The notes below the pieces were generated by a model, which searched no databases, had not been told where the DNA came from, and saw only the letters and a program-made list of their open reading frames with translations. Position numbers and translations under genes: made by a program. Shown here one piece after another: positions 1-8,454 of a DNA stretch of 50,470 nt. This DNA is from a virus, in IMG/VR virus record IMGVR_UViG_3300029268_000027, positions 1 through 50,470 of that record; one strand, 5' to 3'. Numbering within the stretch: the stretch's first letter is position 1; each line of letters begins with the position of its first letter.

Positions 1-1417
1 GACGAGTTACACCTTCAATACTTTTATTGGTCACTTCAAGTCTCTTACGGGCTTCTTCAGCACCCAACTTAGCTGTTAATTGTTTCTCGACCATCTGTAA
101 TAGATTTTGTTGAATATCCTGCAAACGCTGTATAGTATAAGACATCAAAGTTTCAGTCTTTCTTGATATCCCACTCTTATTGATGTAGTCATCTATGGAA
201 GACTGTAGAGCATCTCCCAGATTTACTTTCATAGCATCCTGTAGGGATTTCACTGACATTAAGCCTTGTATTTGTTTTGCTAACCCACGGATGTCTGTGA
301 CTCCATACTGTGCACCCCCAAAATCATTGAAAGTGACTCTAGGATCACCAATGTATCTTCCACCAATGGGTGCACCAATACCTTTACGACGACTCATAGA
401 CTCTATGTCATGAAACGTTTGACTTGGGGGTTCAAAAAATTGGGGCTTAGCGAAAGTAAAAACTATACTACGAGCAAACTGTTCAAAAGAACGAGCAGAC
501 TGTTTACCCTCTGGACCAAGTTCTTTTTCAAAATCCTCTTTGGCTCTGCCTACTGCCTCGCGCATCTTAGTGACTTGGTCTTGGAGGGAATTATTTTTTA
601 ACACCTTTTCTAACTCGGTAGCAATCTTTGACAACTCTCCCTTGTTAGCAATATCGTCTATTCTTTTTTTGAAGGACTCAATCTGCTGCGTCGCTTCCCT
701 ATGTGAAGCATAACCTACGTCAACTAATGCTTTATTTATCTGACTGTACATAGCGTCTAAATCATGCTGAATACGAAGTATCTCCTTAGCAGATTCTTCT
801 TTTGTCATTCCCGCCAGCTTCTGCATCTTCAATTCTATCTCTCTTGTAAACATATTGGGGGCGACCATCTGCTGAAGTGTTCTCTCAGGACGAACCTCCA
901 TGCGTTCACCAGAAAATGTTTGCAATACATCTGGCGTTTTTATATTCTTGACGAAGTCCATGTAGTCCAATAATAACTTACGTTGCTGTTCTAAACTACG
1001 CTTCATTCTATCGGAATGCTGTTCGCTGGAGTGAAATTGACGATCAAACTCACGCTGAAGTTCTTGGCGGGCTTGAGAATGTTCTTGTCTTTTAGTGAAT
1101 TCTTTAGAAAAAGGCTTAACTGGGTCAAATTCTTTTTTAGCTTCTGCAGGTAAAATGACTGGTGCAGCTGCTTTGAGGGCTCTAATCTGATTTTCTACCG
1201 CCCGCATTTCCTCAGATATGCGACGTTGGTAATCAGACCAAACAGAGGGATCGGGAGCATTCGCATACGTATTTTTAGCATCACGTATATCACGTATATT
1301 TATAGAAGAAAACTCCTCACGAACTTTTGACATAAAGTCTTTAAATTCGTTCTTTAGGTCTTCTCCTACACTGGTATCAATCTTTAGTTTTATATTAAAG
1401 GTGTAATCTTCTGCCAC
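1..1417 (-). CDS. Tape-measure-like tail protein, N-terminal part (runs off the window)
   Basis: The frame is open from a GTG at 1417 (protein begins VAEDYTFNIKLKIDT) to the window edge, about 472 codons. AGGTGG lies a few bases upstream of the GTG, just after the preceding gene's stop. The visible part is highly charged and mostly predicted helical or coiled coil, rich in Glu, Lys, Gln and Arg. It directly follows two tail-chaperone-like genes, the usual place of the tape measure gene, whose product sets tail length and is ejected with DNA. No transmembrane or lytic domain is visible in this part. Function is inferred from position and composition; another long coiled-coil tail protein is possible. 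Confidence 0.6.
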   Translation of the reverse strand, partial: MAEDYTFNIKLKIDTSVGEDLKNEFKDFMSKVREEFSSINIRDIRDAKNTYANAPDPSVWSDYQRRISEEMRAVENQIRALKAAAPVILPAEAKKEFDPVKPFSKEFTKRQEHSQARQELQREFDRQFHSSEQHSDRMKRSLEQQRKLLLDYMDFVKNIKTPDVLQTFSGERMEVRPERTLQQMVAPNMFTREIELKMQKLAGMTKEESAKEILRIQHDLDAMYSQINKALVDVGYASHREATQQIESFKKRIDDIANKGELSKIATELEKVLKNNSLQDQVTKMREAVGRAKEDFEKELGPEGKQSARSFEQFARSIVFTFAKPQFFEPPSQTFHDIESMSRRKGIGAPIGGRYIGDPRVTFNDFGGAQYGVTDIRGLAKQIQGLMSVKSLQDAMKVNLGDALQSSIDDYINKSGISRKTETLMSYTIQRLQDIQQNLLQMVEKQLTAKLGAEEARKRLEVTNKSIEGVTR

Positions 1418-1432
1418 GGCCCACCTAACTTT

Positions 1433-2530
1433 TTATTTAGGTACATAACGCCTGCTAGCTTGAATGGCTTTACCCTTTTTCTGCCGTTGTCCCTCCATAC
1501 GAGGATCATCCATAAGAGTAATGTCCGTCTTACCAGAACGGGCCTCTGCACCTAGTGCGTCATACTCATAACGTAAATAATCGGGGTGCGAGCGCATCAC
1601 CAATGCTGTTTTCATTTTCATCGCCGTAGATGGTCCGTATTTATTTTCCGCTCGCCTAGATACTCGTTCTTTAGACCGTTCCTTATGTAGTTCTTCCATA
1701 TACGCGTCAAGAGACACGTCATCCTCAATGACATGATCTTCCGGTTGATCATCAGGCAACATATCATATATTGACTGATAATATTTTGTCCACCACAACA
1801 AATTCTTCTGATCTGGAGTAAGATCTCGCGGAGAAGTAGGAAACAACATAAGTCCACCAGCTTGTGCTACCAAAAAGTCTATTCTCCAGATATTATTCCG
1901 TGCAATGTAGCGGACCTCTTCTGTACTGTGACCAATTAGAAACTGTAAAAACTCTCCAACTAAGTGGCTCCGAAATTTATCATCTATAGTCTTACAATAA
2001 GTTAGATAATTCTCGTAAGTATCCCACACACGATTTTCTGTGTAGGGGTCATACGCAGACGCCCATAATAAAAAATCGTACTTATCTTGTCTAGCTAATC
2101 TTTCTACAGTATTTGCCATAGCTCGCTCTTTCTTAGCTTCATGCTTAAGCATATCCTCTTCCAATTTAGCAACTAGTTCAAGAGCATATCCCTGAGAAGT
2201 TTTAGTCAAATCAGAGTTAATAGCCTTAGCTTTCCACTTCTTTATCTTTTCTTGCATCTCAACCATGATTTCATCATCAGTATCTGTCCATATGCCACGA
2301 GCACGCAGAAGTTCCTCCATCTCAGTTTCCGTAAGTATGCCTACTCGTTTAGCCCGCCGTGTAACTTTGTCTACCTGTATATCAGCATGCCGTATTGATT
2401 GTCTATCTGGATATTTGAACAGAATATAAACAGAAGAATCGTCCTTGGGAGACTCAAGTATAACTAATTTTTCACCATAAGAAATTTCAGATATAGCTTT
2501 TTGTAGTTGGTCAAAAGTCCAATCAATCAT
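1433..2530 (-). CDS. Tail assembly chaperone-like protein, long paralogue
   Basis: About 365 residues from ATG 2530, which has GGGG 7 nt upstream; a TTG at 2542 is an alternative start. The protein is acidic, helical and Trp/Tyr-rich with a basic C-terminal tail. Two blocks match the next upstream gene (2611-3324): T-E-x-E-M-E-E-L-L-x-x-R-G-x-W near residue 70, and R-V-W-x-x-Y-E-x-Y near residue 170, followed by a similar helical stretch. It lies between the tail tube and tape-measure-like genes, where tail chaperones sit. No catalytic motif was recognised. The chaperone role is inferred from position and from the paralogous pair. Confidence 0.55.
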   Translation of the reverse strand: MIDWTFDQLQKAISEISYGEKLVILESPKDDSSVYILFKYPDRQSIRHADIQVDKVTRRAKRVGILTETEMEELLRARGIWTDTDDEIMVEMQEKIKKWKAKAINSDLTKTSQGYALELVAKLEEDMLKHEAKKERAMANTVERLARQDKYDFLLWASAYDPYTENRVWDTYENYLTYCKTIDDKFRSHLVGEFLQFLIGHSTEEVRYIARNNIWRIDFLVAQAGGLMLFPTSPRDLTPDQKNLLWWTKYYQSIYDMLPDDQPEDHVIEDDVSLDAYMEELHKERSKERVSRRAENKYGPSTAMKMKTALVMRSHPDYLRYEYDALGAEARSGKTDITLMDDPRMEGQRQKKGKAIQASRRYVPK

Positions 2531-2549
2531 AACATACCCCAAATAAAAA

Positions 2550-2577
2550 AGGACAGAGAGTAAAAACGCTCTATCCT
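2550..2577 (-). terminator. Intrinsic terminator or attenuator between the two chaperone-like genes
   Basis: On the minus strand AGGATAGAG and CTCTGTCCT form a 9-bp stem with one G-U pair, an 11-nt loop, and TTTTTTATTT immediately after. It lies in the 80-nt gap between the stop of the short paralogue and the start of the long one. It would end or thin transcription before the long paralogue and the tape measure gene. Confidence 0.7.
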
Positions 2578-2610
2578 AAAATTAAATACATAATGATATA
2601 ATCAAAAAAC

Positions 2611-3324
2611 TTATTTCTTTCGCTTAGGCTTCTCTTCTTTAACCTCTTCAACAACCTCAGCTCCCGTCGCCTCACTTTCTCCAAGAAGTTTCTGCTCATC
2701 TTCCTCTATTTCGCGACGAGCAACCGCTTCCGGTGTCTGGGATAGGAAGTCAGATTGTAAACCCTGCAGGTAGATCATGACCTGATATCTACTCATGTAT
2801 GCAAGCCCTGTTTTATCTGTCGTCTTATAACTCTCATAATCCGCCCATACACGTTTGCCAGTTGAGTCTTTCACCATAGACGCAGTGAGTGCTTCGATAC
2901 GGGCATCGTTTGACACCTGTTCACATGTGACTGACATGGGACTAGACGCACGCTGGTTCCATTTAAACAACTTGTTACGCGCATCCTCTACATCAACAAC
3001 CAATAGTTTCTTATCTTCTACGCTTGCTGCAACGGACAACTCGGCAATCTTGGTATCAAGGTCTTGGATAAGTGCTTGTCGCTTCTCTTCATAAGCCTTA
3101 CCCAATAGCCCCCGCTCCTCAAGTATCTCTTCCATTTGTGCCTCTGTAGTGACACCGGCGAGTAACGCTTCATTGTATGTACGACTATACATCCAATCAG
3201 CCGCCCTAGCATCCTCTATAGAAGGGTTATCAATATAATACTTTTCACCTTCATAAAGAAAGAACCTCTTATCATCAAATAGATTCTGAAGTTCCTGTTC
3301 TGCCTTATTCCTGTTGTCTGCCAT
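2611..3324 (-). CDS. Tail assembly chaperone-like protein, short paralogue
   Basis: 237 residues; ATG 3324 has GGAGG 8 nt upstream. The protein is acidic and helical and ends in a low-complexity Glu/Lys tail (EEVKEEKPKRKK). It shares with the downstream 365-residue gene the block T-E-A-Q-M-E-E-I-L-E-E-R-G and the block K-R-V-W-A-D-Y-E-S-Y, so the two look like a duplicated pair. Many siphoviruses make a short and a long chaperone from one locus by frameshifting; here there are two genes. The role is inferred from position after the tail tube gene. Confidence 0.55.
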   Translation of the reverse strand: MADNRNKAEQELQNLFDDKRFFLYEGEKYYIDNPSIEDARAADWMYSRTYNEALLAGVTTEAQMEEILEERGLLGKAYEEKRQALIQDLDTKIAELSVAASVEDKKLLVVDVEDARNKLFKWNQRASSPMSVTCEQVSNDARIEALTASMVKDSTGKRVWADYESYKTTDKTGLAYMSRYQVMIYLQGLQSDFLSQTPEAVARREIEEDEQKLLGESEATGAEVVEEVKEEKPKRKK

Positions 3325-3345
3325 ATTCCAATTCCTCCACCAAAA

Positions 3346-3627
3346 TTATTTTACGTGTCTTACTTCAATAAAGTCTTCCGCAGTAGGCACATACTCTATA
3401 GTATATGATCTTTCTAGTTCTTTCTCGAGCTGCCTTACGGCATCATTGGAGGCACGAAGGATTTTTGATCTGAGGGGTTTGAATGCTTCGGGGTTACCAG
3501 CAAGGGCAATTACCACACTTTCCACCTGATCCAAAATCTGTCCGTAAGCCTTTTTCTGTACATCCTGTACAGTCTTTGCGAGCTTGGCTCTGCTCTTTCT
3601 TTGAAGTTCCGTTTCTTCAATAGCCAT
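3346..3627 (-). CDS. Small helical tail-module protein
   Basis: 93 residues; ATG 3627 has a strong GGAGGGA upstream. The sequence is charged and almost entirely predicted helical, with an N-terminal region rich in Lys, Gln and Glu and a C-terminal YTIEYVPTAEDF segment. It lies between the terminator after the tail tube gene and the first chaperone-like gene. No family was recognised. A minor tail or assembly protein is the simplest reading. Confidence 0.6.
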   Translation of the reverse strand: MAIEETELQRKSRAKLAKTVQDVQKKAYGQILDQVESVVIALAGNPEAFKPLRSKILRASNDAVRQLEKELERSYTIEYVPTAEDFIEVRHVK

Positions 3628-3658
3628 GTCCTAATCCCTCCTTACTCTGTCCTAAAAA

Positions 3659-3683
3659 GGGGGAGGTAGTTAATACCTCCCCC
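3659..3683 (-). terminator. Strong intrinsic terminator after the tail tube gene
   Basis: A perfect 10-bp stem (GGGGGAGGTA and TACCTCCCCC) with a 5-nt loop is followed on the minus strand by TTTTTAGG. It starts 30 nt after the stop of the 571-residue tail gene and precedes the 93-residue gene. This is the usual arrangement that keeps expression of an abundant tail protein above its downstream genes. Confidence 0.85.
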
Positions 3684-3712
3684 ACCTTTTCCCAACTTGC
3701 TGTTAGTTCTGA

Positions 3713-5428
3713 TTAGAACTGGTCAGCAGATGAGTTTCTCTCAATACAAGGAACGTCATGAATGTCCACATCGCCCTTTACGACGTAGAGCTCGTTAACA
3801 CTTCGGAAGTTAAATTCCTGAGTGGCACCAGCCCCACCGCCTCGTCCACCACCAACTGCATTGTTAAAGTTCTCAGCGGTAAGCTTGAGCCCAGGAACAA
3901 TAACAGTCTTCAACGGGCGTTCACGCGGAGGATCGGTACAAGAACCAACGTGACCAGAAGTATCTGGGTCAAAGGTTGGATAAGTAGCAGTACCATCCCA
4001 ATCATAGTATTCCTCGCCCACTAAACTAGACTGCATAGCCTTACGCCGCATACCTGTTCCACCAGCTTCCTCATCAGTTTGCTGGAAGACTTTGATAACA
4101 GCAATAAGGTTAGTCTTAGATGCAAGATGGGTTAAAGTAAGATCTATCCCATCCCCCCCTGACTCATAGTCAGCAGGCGTAAGACCCGATAGAATTGCGT
4201 GCTTCTCAAGGTCAGCCGCAGTAACCGTAGTATTAGTCGTGATTTCAACCGGAAAGTTCATTGAACGAGCATAAGGTCTTTGGTGACCAATCTCATTCTG
4301 AGCTGTACGAGCTGGATTCGCGGTAATAGTAATGGTCTGCATACGAAGTTGCATACTCCAATCGTTATTGGTCTTACCACTAAGTAGGTCCGGATCGATC
4401 AAATAAACTTCAATCTGACCCTGCCTAATAGCCCCTAGATCCTCGGCATGATGCCCAGCAGGATTGTCGGGAGCGGTAGAAGCACTAACTAGCTCGAAGT
4501 ACTTGGCATACACTTCATCAGCATCACCCTGCGAAGTTGCAAAGGCACTAGCAGCATAGGTAGCCTCTAGTTTATAGCCCTTCGCAGCTGCTGGGAACAA
4601 GGTTGCAGCATCAGTTGGGAATGTCAGTACATGAGTAGTATCATTGTAACCAAAGATACTAGCGGCGGCTGCATCTGCAACCTCATAGACGGTACCATCG
4701 CGATCACCATACGCCTTAACTACAACACCTTCTATACCCATTGTAGTCCACGACAAGAAAGCACGCTTACAGTTGGACAGAAGAGGAATAGTGTCAGTAC
4801 TAGGAGTAAGACCTATTGTGACAGCCTGGCTATTCTGCGGTGCATAAATAGTCCAAACTTCCTTAGAAATAAAACGCCCATTATTAACCAACCACATCTT
4901 GTTGTCAGTTTCCGCGGCGTAGTTCTCAGTTGCATTAGCCCCAACATTATAGGTAAGGGTCATTGAGTTAACAAAAACCTTATCCATAAAAAGAGACATT
5001 TGGATCTCATCATCTAAAGTGCCCAATGACGCCTCTTCCTGTACTGGGGCCCAAACTTTGACACCATTAGACAGAGTAAAGTCGGCAAGAGAAACACCAT
5101 GATAATATCTAGCAACACCTGAGCCGGTGCAGGACACATCTGTACGTATATAAGCACCACTAACTGTGGGTGTGCCTACCATGCGTAGCGGGTTCATACC
5201 AGCCAAGACCGCCATTGTATCAACATCGCCCCATGCATTGGTATCCAAAGCTACCGCTACTGCAGGGACGTCATCAACAACGTCAATCCTGTCAAGGTGA
5301 CCCAATTCAAATACGTCCTCAGCCGTAAAAGTTGTATTGCATCCCAAAGTCTGTGCCCGGTATAGGCGATGCCCATTAACAGAAACAGCCTGAGAGGCAT
5401 ACATAATTCTGTTACGTTTAGTAGCCAT
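3713..5428 (-). CDS. Major tail tube protein
   Basis: 571 residues, starting MATKRNRIMYASQAV; AGGAGG precedes the ATG. The N-terminus contains HRLYRAQTLGCNTTF followed by a Glu/Asp-rich VFELGHLDRIDVVDDVP, resembling tube proteins in which an early beta hairpin leads into a 'DVP' segment. The protein is beta-rich with many Thr, Ala and Val and a Gly-rich stretch (GGGRGGGAGA) near the C-terminus. It is long for a tube protein, so extra domains or a surface-exposed insertion are likely. A strong terminator follows, and chaperone-like and tape-measure-like genes come after it. Assignment is by position and general look, not by a diagnostic motif. Confidence 0.65.
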   Translation of the reverse strand: MATKRNRIMYASQAVSVNGHRLYRAQTLGCNTTFTAEDVFELGHLDRIDVVDDVPAVAVALDTNAWGDVDTMAVLAGMNPLRMVGTPTVSGAYIRTDVSCTGSGVARYYHGVSLADFTLSNGVKVWAPVQEEASLGTLDDEIQMSLFMDKVFVNSMTLTYNVGANATENYAAETDNKMWLVNNGRFISKEVWTIYAPQNSQAVTIGLTPSTDTIPLLSNCKRAFLSWTTMGIEGVVVKAYGDRDGTVYEVADAAAASIFGYNDTTHVLTFPTDAATLFPAAAKGYKLEATYAASAFATSQGDADEVYAKYFELVSASTAPDNPAGHHAEDLGAIRQGQIEVYLIDPDLLSGKTNNDWSMQLRMQTITITANPARTAQNEIGHQRPYARSMNFPVEITTNTTVTAADLEKHAILSGLTPADYESGGDGIDLTLTHLASKTNLIAVIKVFQQTDEEAGGTGMRRKAMQSSLVGEEYYDWDGTATYPTFDPDTSGHVGSCTDPPRERPLKTVIVPGLKLTAENFNNAVGGGRGGGAGATQEFNFRSVNELYVVKGDVDIHDVPCIERNSSADQF

Positions 5429-5638
5429 ATTCTATTTCCTCCTAAGAAATGAAAAGCTCCATTTTTTACTGATGCCAACTAGATGTTGCTGTGGGGGCTC
5501 CGCTAACGGGCATCAATCCTTTTAGGTAATATCCAATCCGCACATACCTTGCCTATCAAAAAATCATGTAATACCTGTCCTAGACAAAAAGATAGTTAAA
5601 TTTGTTTGGATGATACACAAAATATCAACTATACCTAG
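5429..5638. other. Non-coding gap before the tail tube gene
   Basis: This 210-nt gap holds no gene of normal length. It contains an inverted repeat TGATGCC/GGCATCA at 5470-5476 and 5509-5515 with a long loop. It also holds a 15-codon open frame (MPVSGAPTATSSWHQ) preceded by AAAGGA, which is too short to call. The tail tube gene's own ribosome site (AGGAGG) lies at its end. The gap is large for this compact region, so a promoter or leader for the abundant tail protein may lie here, but I see no convincing -35/-10 pair. Confidence 0.4.
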
Positions 5639-6442
5639 TTACCATCTGTACGTTTTGGTTTCGAAAGTGATTTCCGCACGATAACGATTTATCTGTTCCT
5701 TTTCATAGAAAGCCCATTGTGGTAGCCCAGACAGCTTTTTTTTCACATTCTCAAAAAACAAAGAAGTATATTCCGTGTGTACGGTCGTAGAGAATAACCC
5801 ATTATAAAAGCCCCCGCCTATCAAAGGCAAACCACTGGGAAACGTATACATGGGGCAACGCCGTGAGTCAAGGCCCGCAAAAATAATATCCATCAAGTCA
5901 TCCCGTTCTCCTTTATTCTTACCAAATATTTGAAGGTTCCAATAGCCTTCACGTATATCACCACCCCCTAGTTGTAGAGGAAGAGGTTGCCCCCTTTGTA
6001 GTTCGATAGACACGACAGGCAAAAAGGGCACATTGTCGCGGGGCCACGCGTCAAGAACTGAAACATAGTTCCACTCGTAGTCAACAGAGTAACTACTTAA
6101 ATCATCGTTGCTCTCAATCTGCCCTGCTAAATAATTGACTCTGTAACCAGAAGCAGTTACAGCACCATTATATATATTCACAATACCAGTTTGTTCACTA
6201 CCAAAAATACTAGTCTCCCCAACATAGTCAAAGTATAAAAGCCCTCTACCTCGTCCAGACGAATCACTACGTTTAAAAGGATAGTGTGTAGTATCAGTAT
6301 TGTCTCCATAACCGATATCCCACAACCCGGTGGATACTTGAGTTAAAGACTGCCCTGTCTCGGTCTCGGCGTAATGCGGCCCCAAAACAACATCTTTAAT
6401 ATACAAATAAAGACTAATGTCTTCTTGACGAGTTAAATTCAT
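5639..6442 (-). CDS. Tail completion / minor tail protein
   Basis: 267 residues, beta-rich, with aromatic and Gly residues throughout and no signal peptide. It ends FETKTYRW. It overlaps the sulfotransferase-like gene by 4 nt (ATGA), so it is translationally coupled to it. It is the last gene before the tail tube gene, where tail terminator or completion proteins usually sit. It is larger than typical tail terminators. No motif identifies it directly; the role is inferred from order. Confidence 0.5.
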   Translation of the reverse strand: MNLTRQEDISLYLYIKDVVLGPHYAETETGQSLTQVSTGLWDIGYGDNTDTTHYPFKRSDSSGRGRGLLYFDYVGETSIFGSEQTGIVNIYNGAVTASGYRVNYLAGQIESNDDLSSYSVDYEWNYVSVLDAWPRDNVPFLPVVSIELQRGQPLPLQLGGGDIREGYWNLQIFGKNKGERDDLMDIIFAGLDSRRCPMYTFPSGLPLIGGGFYNGLFSTTVHTEYTSLFFENVKKKLSGLPQWAFYEKEQINRYRAEITFETKTYRW

Positions 6443-7293
6443 CCTTGACCCCCGCCAAAAATTTTCTTAAACCAGGCTTTTATCCTAGCCCAAGTAAGCG
6501 GTGCCGCTGAAACAACTTCTCGAAATTCCTTTTCCACAACGGGAGCAATTGATACAAAAACATAATCCACCTTGTTCTTCTCGTAACACGTAAGAGCATA
6601 ATCGTAAAATTCAGCATCAAGTTGGTTGTGAGCACGAATAAGGTTTATTATCTCGGGTGGCTCATCCTGTATAGCTGGGCGGATAGTAGGATTGAGTCTT
6701 GGTATATCTTGAAGAGCCCACCCAAAATCCTGATTGCACATTTGAATGAATTCTTCATACTTTTCAGTAACTCCGAATGAAGTAAATAAATTTACTAAAT
6801 TTTCTTTAGCATACATTAATTCTCTTCGTGAATTATAATCAATCTTAGGTAATGAAGAAAAAAGATTAACCTGCAAGTTCTGCATTCCCATTCGTTCTCC
6901 AAGACCGAGTTCGTAGATTTCCTTGATAGAGTATTTTATCGCGATTGAATGTGCGTCATGCTCTTTATTTGCTCTTAAGAAATAATACTGAGATAAAACT
7001 CGATCAACAGGTTCTCGTAGAAGTGTAAGGTGGGTAATAGGCACAATCCAGTTAACATACCCCAAATTTGCCAGCGAAAAATGCCCGGCGAAAGCACGAT
7101 ACCCTAATGAACGGGGGTAATTGCCCATGGCATTTTTTAACTCAGCACCAATCAAACGTTTAAATCCCCCATCAAACATCCGTTCCAACAATTTACAAAA
7201 AGTTGTCCCGCCAGTTTTGGGGACATGGAAAAATAATACCGTATTATCTGCGTTTTTATCCCGCACCCGTAACTTTTTCAAATGAGTAAGCAT
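6439..7293 (-). CDS. Sulfotransferase-family protein (PAPS-binding P-loop)
   Basis: 284 residues. Residues 21-31 read FFHVPKTGGTT, the 5'-phosphosulfate-binding loop of carbohydrate sulfotransferases. AGHF at residues 69-72 carries a His placed like the catalytic base of 2-O-sulfotransferases. LLREPVDRVLSQYYFLR at 91-107 carries the Arg and Ser (R93, S101) that bind the 3'-phosphate of PAPS. The core family elements are therefore present. Substrate cannot be told: a host glycan, the phage's own tail proteins or a small metabolite are all possible. The C-terminus is basic and amphipathic (WARIKAWFKKIFGG), suggesting membrane or protein contact. The start lies 2 nt after the previous stop, and its stop overlaps the next tail gene. 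Confidence 0.8.
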   Translation of the reverse strand: MLTHLKKLRVRDKNADNTVLFFHVPKTGGTTFCKLLERMFDGGFKRLIGAELKNAMGNYPRSLGYRAFAGHFSLANLGYVNWIVPITHLTLLREPVDRVLSQYYFLRANKEHDAHSIAIKYSIKEIYELGLGERMGMQNLQVNLFSSLPKIDYNSRRELMYAKENLVNLFTSFGVTEKYEEFIQMCNQDFGWALQDIPRLNPTIRPAIQDEPPEIINLIRAHNQLDAEFYDYALTCYEKNKVDYVFVSIAPVVEKEFREVVSAAPLTWARIKAWFKKIFGGGQG

Positions 7294-7295
7294 CC

Positions 7296-7901
7296 TTATT
7301 CTCCTTCATATTTATTTATAGCCTCAGACACGATAGATTGTATATCTACCTTTTCCATCGCATCCCGAAAGAACGGGATAGGAGAAGCACCAGAAGCAGG
7401 ATGCTCATACTGTTCAAAACTACCTACCGTATACCAACCTTCCCGTTCCCATGCACTCTCGCTAATAAGAAACCCACCATTATACACAGCCGGCATTGGT
7501 TCTCCTTTTTTAGCAAAATAGATATCTGGTCCTACAAATGCGTATCTCCCGCCAATACCTCTAATTAAATAGACTAACCAAGCCACAGGAACTGGGGTGT
7601 GCAGTAACTTAGTTCTATCTTCAGTGTATCCCAACACCTCATCCTTGCACAGACCTACCTCTAGGCTGCCGTCTTCAGTTAGCCTTAGACTCTCGTCCCA
7701 TGTTTCCTTTAAATGCTTTACAATAAACCCCAAATGATTTTTTATATTAGTGGGGTCATCCTGCGGGGAGCGGTCGGATAAATCTTCAAACTCTTCCAAA
7801 AAAGCACCGATAACTTGTTTACCCCCAGGCTGGTCCGACCCCATATAACTTAGTATAGCTTGTCGCAATTGGTCCGAAAACTTTGTTACTTCCTGCCCCA
7901 C
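7296..7901 (-). CDS. Head-tail joining region protein
   Basis: 201 residues. The N-terminal half is acidic and helical; the C-terminal half contains GGRYAFVGPDIYFAKKGEPMP and GGFLISESAWEREGWY, rich in Gly and aromatic residues. No transmembrane segment or catalytic motif is visible. The stop is 2 nt from the start of the sulfotransferase-like gene, and the start shares a base with the preceding gene. It lies in the block between the capsid genes and the tail tube, so it is probably a neck, stopper or tail completion protein. The family was not recognised. Confidence 0.5.
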   Translation of the reverse strand: MGQEVTKFSDQLRQAILSYMGSDQPGGKQVIGAFLEEFEDLSDRSPQDDPTNIKNHLGFIVKHLKETWDESLRLTEDGSLEVGLCKDEVLGYTEDRTKLLHTPVPVAWLVYLIRGIGGRYAFVGPDIYFAKKGEPMPAVYNGGFLISESAWEREGWYTVGSFEQYEHPASGASPIPFFRDAMEKVDIQSIVSEAINKYEGE

Positions 7902-8452
7902 TATACAATCTCCTCACTACTATCGGCGGTAGCACAAACAATCTCTACTATTCCATCAATAGATCCCATCCCACGTGGTACAGGATAGTCACGCCCAACA
8001 AGTGTCCTACCATCAACAATAAAATATTTCGCACTACAAAAATCATCAAAATACTTACTGTCAGCTTTTAAAGAAACCAAGTCTTGCTCAAGAGTTCCTA
8101 CTGGAGAATCAGGAGACTCTTGCTTAAGTTCCCATATTACATGTGCTTTTATAGTTTTCTCATTAGGAATACTTAAAATACCCTTACCACGGCATACAGG
8201 GCATAGGTGCCTAAAAGATGTAGAAGTTACTATCTTTTCATAAGCGGTGCCCACAAAAAGAGTTTTGGTCCCGACAAAAGAAGCGTTATACTGAGCATCA
8301 GAAGATTCTGACATGTGGTCGTAGAAACAATTAGGACATGTCTCTACTAGAACACTGTCAAAGCCAATAATGATATCTTTACTCAGATTTAATACTAACT
8401 GTTTCTGAAACTTTTTAAACTCTTCTTTAAAACTTGCCGGGACCAAGTCCAT
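7901..8452 (-). CDS. Head-tail joining protein with two CxxC zinc knuckles
   Basis: About 183 residues from ATG 8452, 2 nt after the upstream stop and with GGAG 10 nt before it. A longer frame to 8503 would overlap the previous gene by 49 nt and has no better ribosome site. Cysteines at 39/42 (CPNC) and 84/87 (CPVCRGKG) form two knuckles about 40 residues apart, the second like the DnaJ-type CxxCxGxG motif. A single structural zinc site is likely. A beta-rich C-terminal half follows. Position suggests a head completion or connector protein. Confidence 0.5.
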   Translation of the reverse strand: MDLVPASFKEEFKKFQKQLVLNLSKDIIIGFDSVLVETCPNCFYDHMSESSDAQYNASFVGTKTLFVGTAYEKIVTSTSFRHLCPVCRGKGILSIPNEKTIKAHVIWELKQESPDSPVGTLEQDLVSLKADSKYFDDFCSAKYFIVDGRTLVGRDYPVPRGMGSIDGIVEIVCATADSSEEIV

Positions 8453-8454
8453 TT

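Noticed and set aside
5257-5478. Minus-strand 73-codon frame at the start of the tail tube gene
   Set aside because: It is an out-of-frame shadow of the tail tube gene's first codons, with no ribosome site of its own that is better than the tube gene's.
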